Part shown: positions 7,758 to 14,449 of the stretch, one piece after another | How the letters are laid out: every line of letters begins with the position of its first letter | Position numbering within the stretch: position 1 is the stretch's first letter | Assembly: GCA_003024175.1 (NCBI GenBank) | Contig: MDYQ01000135.1 | Span: forward strand, 64,001 to 78,449 | Source of the DNA: Planoprotostelium fungivorum | Lineage: Eukaryota > Evosea > Variosea > Cavosteliida > Cavosteliaceae | Length of the DNA: 14,449 nucleotides | Reading direction: 5' to 3' | Notes under the pieces: generated by a model | Database searches by the model: none | Told to the model about the DNA's origin: nothing | What the model saw: the letters and a program-made list of their open reading frames with translations, nothing else | Made by a program: the position numbers and the translations under genes

Positions 7758-9009
7758 TACATGGCATCATGATCGACCTTCTGGGCTCACGAGCGTTCAT
7801 GTTCAGATGGTTCACGCGTGCATCTTGGCACAGAATTGAGTGTGCACGTTTACAGTGGTAATAATTGCAGTGAGTTAATATATAACTGCCGTTGAAGCCT
7901 GGGTCTGCCCTTCCATCGTGCAGGAGCAACTTTAAAATGTCCTCCCTGACGTTCTATCAGATGATGGATGATCTGGTGAAGGACGCGATGTCTCACCCTC
8001 TAGGTAAGTGGTACCATTGCACCGCGTGGAACAATACGAGGTGGTTCTTCGCCGTGGGATCGATCCTTCCATCGTCTAAGAGGATGCGATACGTCTCATA
8101 TACGTTGTCTCGATGGGTCTTGCAATCGATGAGAAGGGCTTCACTGTCTCTAACTTGCGGGTTGATCCTTCTATCTTTGAGGAGGATCTGGACCACCTCG
8201 TGGAAGGCATTTCTGCATGCCTCTCTGAAGATCCTGCAGTCTTGAACGGTAGGATCGACTCGAGGGTGTCGAATGATCTTCTCAAACATGTCGATGTAAG
8301 GTTGAGGGTCGTTAGGTCGACCCAATCGGCTGAAGAGGAGAAAGATGGTCGAGGGCAGCCTGACATCGTCCAAGAAGAGAAGGAGGGTGAGAGGGCAAGC
8401 GAAGAAGATGGAGACAGCGTCGGCCAAGGTTATTGGAATTCTCTTGTCTCTGAGGAGGATCTTTGTGAGGGTGTATGTGGTTTCTGATGTTGTTCCACTC
8501 TCCTTTGTTCGAACCAAAATGTGCTTGTAGAACTGAGTGACGTCCTCTGTCTGTAGAGAAGAGCGTGCTACGATGAGTGGGTAGTGGTGCGACTGATTTT
8601 GCAGAGCGGCGGTGACTGATCCAACTGGCGATCTGATGTGGCTGAAGAGAGTGTCTGCCAATTCTTTCCATCTTCGTGAAACTCTTCGGAAGTTATGCCA
8701 GCATCGGACGGTTTGAAGGCATCCATTCAGGTATCTAATGTTGTGTTCCCCAAGGATGAAAGGTAAGATAAGTCCCCAGGCAAAGTCTGAATGCAGCTGA
8801 TGCAAGATGGGAGAATAATCGGTCGAGCTGGTGCTGTCCATCGACATCCGTCTAACATCGTTCTCAGATATCAAGTGCATCGTTGGAGCTCTAACGCATC
8901 CTTTGGCTGAGTTTATTGGTGCCACAGCGGCACCGAATTTACCACCGCACCCCGACATGTCGGGAGCGTAAAAGAGTGAATTTCCGCTCAGACATTCCCT
9001 ATGTGACAT
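7753..9009 (-). CDS. F-box-like protein with degenerate ankyrin-like repeats
   Basis: Two exons, 9009-7997 and 7945-7753, with a 51-nt GTGAG-CAG intron, give 401 residues. The join is supported because the second exon continues the same repeat (GEDILKLLLHDGRADPG). Residues about 75-125 (LILPFILGE ... NFRRVSRRWKELADTL) look like an F-box: a leucine-proline start and a conserved VSRRWKELAD end. From about 180 on, units of 30-35 residues recur with the core LL.D.RI-DP: IIRHPRVDPT at 245, LLKDRRINPQ at 276, LLDDGRIDPT at 310, LLHDGRADPG at 344. This is the style of ankyrin-like repeats expanded in amoebae and giant viruses. If the F-box is real, the protein may link a repeat-bound substrate to an SCF ubiquitin ligase. 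The start is the first ATG in frame; function is inferred only. Confidence 0.7.
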
Positions 9010-9289
9010 TGTCCATAACGACAGCGTCAAAGGTCTCCGAATGCGAAAACAAGAGTCTAAGATCTTCCTAACTAGAAATCTTGGTAAGAGGTCGATTGGT
9101 CAGCGGTCGAGATATCACTGAATAACAATTCCCTCTCGCTACCACAAATCTTCGCCGCTCGTCATTATGATCGTTCACATAACAGAGAGAATCTGAAAAG
9201 AGTGCATAATCGTGTACTCTTAGTTATCGAAATGGTACGAAGCAAAAATGCGTGGTCTCATCATCTACATACGATCTATTATCCTTCGT
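9010..9289. other. Spacer between DCAF11 3' end and F-box gene start
   Basis: This 280-bp spacer should hold the promoter and 5' UTR of the F-box-like gene (reading leftwards) and the 3' end of DCAF11. The frame of the F-box-like gene stays open without an ATG to about 9030. No clear TATA box, RNA gene or repeat was found. Confidence 0.5.
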
Positions 9290-11557
9290 CTATTCATCAT
9301 CGTCGTAGAACCAATTTCTATTTCTTCTCCTCCTGACAGGCTCTTCTTGTTCCTTGCCTTCAGGATTCACCGTCCACTTCTTCACTGTCGCATCCCACTG
9401 ATCCCATCATCAGACATCCGATCATCTTCCATCATCCTCACCGATGTGGACATGATGACTGGCTCTGTCGGGTGCCACGAGAGGTCTCTGATCGTGGCCT
9501 CGTGTGCTTCCAATTTCTTCACGACCTCTCCAGTCAATACGTCCCAAACTATTGAGACGTTCAGACTTGCGCGCGCAAAAAAAGTCTCACTGTAGATATT
9601 TCCGTTGTAAGATCCAGAGTAGATGTACCTAGCACCAGTCGATTGTACAGGTGAGAAATAAGCCCGAATGAGAGTCTGAGACACGGAGTGTCCGGTGTAC
9701 GTCATCAATGACGTGTCAGGTACCTGTCAAACTGGTCAGATATCGATCACGTGACCTCCATACCTGGTCAGCTCTCCTGCCGGCCTGGATGCCTGGTCTG
9801 CCCATGCGTATGTCCCAAAGCTTGAGGGAGTGGTCTTTACCGTTGGAGATGAAGTACCTACCGTCTCCCTGTCCCAATTCAGGCCGTTCCCGCGCGGGGG
9901 TTTACCTTGGAGGACACGTGGGTGATGCCGGAAGAGTGGCCGGAGAAGTTTCCAACGGCGGTGGTTCTCCTCTGATCGGACATTGTTCTTCTGTCCCAGA
10001 CCTTCACCATTCAGAAAGATAGTTTACGTGAGGTAACAGAAGTAAGAACCATCATGATGGGAGTGATGATGATGTCCCTTGTTTGATCATGTGATCGTGA
10101 TGAGATGATTGTGATGATGAAAATGTATTGAAGATCGTCCATGATAAAGAGACAGATTTGCACTGAAGAGAGTAAATCACCCGACACAGACGATCATCAC
10201 TTCCGGTGATGATCAGGTTCGAATTATCCTCTTCCGCGTAAGTGACCGTGTTGATGTCGTCCCTATGCCCTTCGATCCTCATCTCCACCTTCCAATGGTC
10301 AACGAATTCTCCACGAGATTTCATCGACTTCTACCTCTCTCCTCTCCAGGTTGTAGATGTAGATGTGTCGATCAGATGATCCACCCAGAATTTCACGAGA
10401 ATCGGGTGAGAATTTGACGGAAAATAGACAGAATCGGTTGTCCTCTGGCCTGTCAAAAGTCACAAAGTCTGATGGTCTGCGAGTGTCACCTCATATCTAG
10501 CGCATCATGAGTGTTGTTCTCTCCGGTGATGTTGCAGAGGTGAACTGGTTTACGTCAGTTTCTTCTCTAGATGGGTTTCGATGAGAATTCGGGTTCTCAC
10601 TGTATTCTGACCAAGAGGAATAGATGAGCCACCTCTGATCGGGACTGATCGTCACGTCAATCGTCATCGCAATCACATCATCGGATCGTGAAGATGTATA
10701 TCTCACCTGTAGTCTGTGTCGATGATGGACCAGCCGATGTTTCTCGCTTGGATCTCCTTTGTCTTCTTACCGCTGTGGTAATCATAGATGCGGATGACTC
10801 GATCTTGACATGCACTCATAAAGACTTGACCCGAGCGGCTGAACCTTCCACAGAAAATCTGATTGCGATAGCGATCCCAATTTCGAGAGAACTGAGGGAT
10901 GTAGCTGTCGGATGATGAGAATGAGATGGAGAAGAAAGTATCACTCTTGGGTCATGAGAGTCTTCCAGACTGGGGGAGAACGTGCAGAATGTGATCTCTG
11001 TCGTGCGTCATAAACATGCTCAGCGTAGGAGGATGGGAATCATATCATGGTGATGGAAGATTTAGTCACCTCAGAGAGGAGCTGAAGGTGGTTCTGTGGG
11101 ATGTGTTGAGACGTCTTGCCCGAGTCGACTCGTATCGTGTGTTCCAAATCGGTTCCCTGTGTAATGTGATTATCACACGTTGTCACCCCAGGAGTCTCTA
11201 CCTTGAGCTTCGAGGGGTCACCGGCAGTCGCTGTGCCTCTCTCTTCATCGTCAAACTCGTAATCTTCATCTTCGTCGTCGTCGTCGTCTTGTAATTGGTC
11301 GAGACCTTCTATCTCGAATGGCATGTCAGCCACGGAGATCTCTCCTCTAATGTGATGTTAAAAAAATGATACCATGGTTGGGGTGACGTAATGAATGATG
11401 GAGGAATTGAAGAGGTGCCTCACTGCATCAGAGCATTGATGTAATAGCGAATGAGGCCGGCAAATTGTTGGGGTGAGGTGACGTCAGCTCCTTCAGACTC
11501 CTCCATGGCGTCTGAGCTTGACTCCTCGACATAATTCTCATCTTCTGAACTGGACAT
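9290..11557 (-). CDS. DCAF11: DDB1- and CUL4-associated factor 11 (WDR23-like WD40 protein)
   Basis: Thirteen exons in gene order: 11557-11424, 11346-11070, 11018-10945, 10904-10707, 10644-10601, 10544-10490, 10449-10335, 10288-10181, 10001-9906, 9868-9764, 9723-9591, 9548-9442, 9397-9290. All twelve introns (37-179 nt) keep phase and give 517 residues; human DCAF11 has 546. The N terminus is acidic and serine-rich, with a DDDDDEDEDYEFDDEE run near residues 65-80. WD40 repeats follow; stretches matching the family include QIFCGRFSRSGQVFMSACQD, WLIYSSWSEYIHLCNITGE, THDALDMRPEDNRFCLFSV and SLMTYTGHSVSQTLIRAYFS. VWDRR (336-340) and LWDIR (384-388) fit the WDxR motif that docks DCAFs on DDB1. In animals the protein is a substrate receptor of the CUL4 ubiquitin ligase and targets NRF2. 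The C terminus is basic then acidic (RRRRNRN...DDDE). Confidence 0.94.
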
Positions 11558-11722
11558 GTTTCGTGATTGATGATGGACAAGCGTGAGCAACTCGAATCAT
11601 TACGTAATCACCTGACGTGAGAAAACAACGAAATTTTATACAAAATTGAATTTCACTCTAATTTATAGAGGTAAGTCTCGATTATATAAGGCGACGAGAT
11701 TTAGACAGAGATGAATGATGTT
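11558..11722 (-). promoter_or_regulatory. Probable DCAF11 promoter region
   Basis: These 165 bp separate the DCAF11 start from the stop codon of the next gene upstream on the same strand. Read on the minus strand, there is CTTATATAAT at about 11690-11681 and CTATAAATTA at about 11670-11660, some 105-130 nt before the ATG. Either could serve as a TATA element. The assignment is by position and composition only. Confidence 0.4.
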
Positions 11723-13896
11723 TTATAGACATCCCGTGCAGCATGCGATCAGTTTCTCATTGTTACCCGAAGCGTGCGTGGCCAATGCACAATTACACCT
11801 CCTGACCTATTCTCCTTCAGTCATCATCACGACATCACATCATCACCAGATCGATGGATGAGATGTCCATGTTGTTGTGTACGACGAAGAACTGCAGATT
11901 CTGCAAGAAATCTCTCGTCTCTGCCGCTTTCGATTTGTCCGTCAGATAAACGTAGAGATCAGGAAGTGGACCCTTGTTCGCGTTCTGAGCTCTCATGAAA
12001 ACCTAATGAGCGTGAGATGCGATCATCCGACTTCGAATGTGCCATCATCGTGACGATGATCAGATGTTCGTCACCTTTCTCAATTTGTTCGCGTTGTAGA
12101 ATCCAACTTTACCATCTTGCAGTCGAGGCAGTATCGGTTTCATCTCTTCGAAGATCTATCCCCCTTCATTCATCTACAACAGTGTAGACGAGCTCACCTG
12201 CTCGAAATCGAACAACCGAGTGACAGGATAAGAAGTGAACAATTTCTCCGTGTTCACCAGACAAGTGATGTACCTGATGCATGAGCGAAGAATAAAATGA
12301 AATAAAACCCCACCCACAATAAGGCGAGGGCCGAATGAAATAATGACCGTAACCCATGATGTTCAGAAATGGTTCCATGAGTGACGTCAGACTGACAGGA
12401 TGGAAATCTGGATGAAAATTCGTTCAAAAAGAGATGTACGGGCGATCACCTTCGGTAGTGAGCGAGTTGTATGTACATTTCTGTATGTGCGACATCAATT
12501 CTATGACATCATGACTCTCTATGGTATTGAGTGGTATCCCATTCTCCAGCTTCTTTTCTATCTCCTCACAACTTTTCCAGGATTATTCACGGATATCTCA
12601 CGGAAATTTCACCTCGAGGGTCTCTTCGAAGCCATCATCGATCGCACAATCTCTTTCGGTGATCTACAACGATGAATTTCCCGCCAAATCTCACTCTCAC
12701 CTCTCCATGGACACCACGATGATACGTATGAACCCGTACTGCTCACGTAAGAAGCGTAAGAGTGAGCTCATATCAGGGTAAGGTCTGCTGACGCAGAGTG
12801 TCACCATCAGCTGCATGTCAGAGAAGCCCTGCAGTGTCTCGGCTTCGAATCCCGCTCGCGTCGTTTTTTTCTCACCTTCAGAACGGAGAACAATTGCGTC
12901 AGCTCTTCCTGGCAGCGTTTCTCATCGTCAGCTTTCAAGTAGTATCTGAATTTCATCAATCTACAACCTGCCACTCGAACTCACTTTATGGCGGGAAAGA
13001 TAGAAGCCCTTAATAGGACAGAATCCTCCATCCTCGCGATGACAGACAGCCTCTCGTAAGAGGCTTCGAGTATGATAGGATGACCTTCTAAGAGGGAGGA
13101 GACGTACAATGTCTTTCGATTCAACACGTCCATGTCATCACACAGACGTCCCAATACCTGGAACAGATGTGAGATGGAATTGGGACTCGGGTAGATTGGA
13201 TTGGGACGAAATGTGGGACACCTTCAAGACGAATTGGCGGTCGGGAGGGTATAGTGTCTTGAAATAGCGAACGCGATCTGCGATCTCATCGTCGCTGACA
13301 AAAGCTGAGTCCTCCCACAAACTCAGCTCGAGAGCAAACGGTGAATTGGTGGATTGTGAGTTGTACTGTCTTTACGTCAGCAGATCGATCATCTACAACG
13401 AGACTCACCTGGCTACGTGAATTGAGGTCTTCGATATCACGAAATTTCATTGGAATCTCAGCACCAGGTAGCTCGAAGGAGAATTTGAGCGTCTGTACAC
13501 GAGATTAAAATCGTTTAAATGTGAATCTGTGAATGGTTCACCTTTTTGAAAAAGTCAGAGTCAGAACAGTACAGAGTGTCCTGGTCACCGTGTGTCTTGC
13601 ACCTGAAAGAGTTACGATGGGTGAGGGGGATGGAAGTCACATGACCCTGAGATAGACGCGATGATTCCTCTCGATCACTACGCCTTCTACTTGAACAATT
13701 CCTTTGCTGTCCAATATGGCACACCTCGGACAGATGCTCGCCGTTCGGTAGAGGATCTGCTCCTGCGCACCGATGAGTAACACATCCCAATCATCGGTGG
13801 ACAGAATGTTGAGATTACCTGTCTGTCAGGAGAGATTTCACTGTTACGAGCTGAAGGTGATTCAGACATCATCTTGGCCAAATTTCTTTGGATCAT
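11723..13896 (-). CDS. Radical SAM family-like protein (archaeal MJ0619/Tes type) lacking the CxxxCxxC motif
   Basis: Fifteen exons in gene order: 13896-13819, 13762-13641, 13602-13542, 13492-13409, 13365-13222, 13157-12985, 12945-12876, 12828-12701, 12663-12613, 12571-12450, 12407-12314, 12273-12198, 12155-12075, 12002-11847, 11806-11723. The fourteen introns (37-72 nt) all keep phase and give 507 residues. Resemblance to archaeal MJ0619-type proteins, which include tetraether lipid synthase: TASICPRC (C37, C40) and VMCKTHGDQDTLYCSD (C68, H71, C79) at the N terminus; a mid part ending in MVTLC and IRIIVVSMER; DFHPVSLTS, PYCGYITCLV and YPVTRLFDFE (345-400); and FFVVHNNMDISSIDLVRRC plus a Cys-rich tail (C484, C486, C502, C503, C506). 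Between residues 80 and 370 only isolated cysteines occur (169, 232, 256, 305, 336), so the cluster-binding CxxxCxxC is missing. An ATG at about 13872 (MMSES) is an alternative start. No function is assigned. Confidence 0.72.
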
Positions 13897-14032
13897 CGAC
13901 ACGAGATTATCTATCTGCTCTACAACGAACCACCCACCTCAATCTCAAACGCGAACCATTTCCTTCTCTTACTTCGCTGAACGAGGATACATCTTCATCG
14001 CAGTGCAATTAACATACACATCAACAGCCAAT
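13897..14032. promoter_or_regulatory. Probable bidirectional promoter, radical SAM-like gene / RTCA
   Basis: Just 136 bp separate the two divergent start codons. No TATA box is evident on either strand, and the sequence is pyrimidine-rich on the plus strand (about 13925-13980). Shared control of the two genes is inferred from layout alone. Confidence 0.45.
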
Positions 14033-14449
14033 ATGGAAGAAGAGAAACCTTCAGTGGATGTCCAACCGTTAGAGAACGACTGTGTCGATCTGGGAGAAGC
14101 AGGTTTTGATATCAACGGTGAGTCCCTATTTCCATTTTGTCCGTCACCTGATCCGAATCGCGTGATGGATGATTGATCGATGTTCACAGGATCCTCCCTA
14201 GAGGGTGGAGGTCAGATATTACGTAATTCCGTATCCATCTGTGCCCTCCTTCACCGTAACCTCCACATCTACAACATTCGCGCCAAGAGATCTAAACCAG
14301 GTGCTCAACTCTATCAGACCATGCGACTCTCCTTTGACAACAAACGTAGGTCTGAAGGCCCAACACCTTCACGGTATCATGTTAGTTCGAGACATGTACA
14401 ACGGTCAATTGACTGGAGGAGAAGTCAACAGCTCTGAGATCAAATTCAA
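14033..14449 (+). CDS. RTCA: RNA 3'-terminal phosphate cyclase, N-terminal part (3' end outside window)
   Basis: Exons 14033-14117, 14190-14300 and 14350 to the window end; introns of 72 and 49 nt keep phase. The first 99 or so residues are seen. The enzyme converts the 3'-phosphate of RNA to a 2',3'-cyclic phosphate with ATP, through a covalent adenylate. The N-terminal family motif is clear: [20 protein letters not shown] at about 29-48, then [20 protein letters not shown], and NSSEIKF just before the window ends. Relatives start within about 12 residues of the EGGGQ motif, so some 20 extra N-terminal residues ([15 protein letters not shown]...) are present here. The catalytic histidine lies beyond the window, so activity cannot be judged. 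It could also be the RCL1-type non-catalytic relative, but [10 protein letters not shown] fits the cyclase better. Confidence 0.9.

Noticed and set aside
9010-9030. Upstream extension of the F-box-like frame to 9030
   Set aside because: It would start at TTG; the first ATG in frame is at 9009.
10450-10489. A 13-nt intron or frameshift in DCAF11 after DALDM
   Set aside because: Using the AG at 10450 gives a 40-nt intron and restores the family sequence DMRPEDNRFCLFSV, so neither a micro-intron nor a frameshift is needed.
12838-12856. TTCGAATCC resembling the T-loop of a tRNA
   Set aside because: No A box, acceptor stem or anticodon arm fits around it; it lies within an intron of the radical SAM-like gene.
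12961-12984. A 24-nt intron in the radical SAM-like gene ending at TTGTAG
   Set aside because: A second acceptor 15 nt on (TTCAG) gives a 39-nt intron in the same frame, in line with the size floor of all other introns.

Overview
The window is nuclear DNA from a eukaryote with a compact, intron-rich genome. It carries nine protein genes of eukaryotic type, all broken by GT-AG introns. I reconstructed 51 introns by splicing each gene by hand and checking that reading phase carries through every junction. They run from 37 to about 180 nt, and 31 of them are 37-50 nt. Most donors begin GTGA, and many introns are built from TGATG/CATCA runs. Gaps between genes are mostly 120-280 bp. A free-living protist fits best. 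The DGRxDP-type ankyrin-like repeats would suit an amoeba, but the lineage cannot be fixed from this sequence. No bacterial operon, insertion sequence, CRISPR array, tRNA or rRNA was seen.

Layout. 1-607 (+) is the 3' end of a long-chain acyl-CoA synthetase. 1118-1467 (-) is the small zinc-ribbon elongation factor ELOF1. It is divergent from 1590-2977 (+), an ADP/ATP-carrier-like mitochondrial carrier. A gap of about 1 kb with several inverted repeats follows. A run of five minus-strand genes comes next: CDK5RAP1 (mitochondrial tRNA methylthiotransferase, 4033-6393), EXOSC4/RRP41 (exosome ring subunit, 6513-7498), an F-box-like protein with degenerate ankyrin-like repeats (7753-9009), DCAF11/WDR23 (CUL4 substrate receptor, 9290-11557), and a 15-exon gene at 11723-13896. 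The last gene is divergent from RTCA (RNA 3'-phosphate cyclase, 14033 to the window end, partial).

The most interesting gene is the 15-exon one. Its 507-residue product resembles, from end to end, the archaeal MJ0619/tetraether-lipid-synthase type of radical SAM protein. It keeps the N-terminal CxxC...CxxHG element, the region ending in PVTRLFDFE, and the C-terminal RRC...C segment. The CxxxCxxC motif that would bind the radical SAM iron-sulfur cluster is absent, and the introns around the expected place do not hide it. It may be a eukaryotic pseudoenzyme or a repurposed member of that family. The family assignment rests on remembered patterns and needs a profile search.

The genes do not form a pathway. 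Several handle RNA (CDK5RAP1, EXOSC4, RTCA, and ELOF1 in transcription), but eukaryotic gene order gives little weight to that. Two divergent pairs probably share short bidirectional promoters. Three genes have an AATAAA sequence overlapping the stop codon, and a fourth has one 6 nt after it, so 3' UTRs may be very short.
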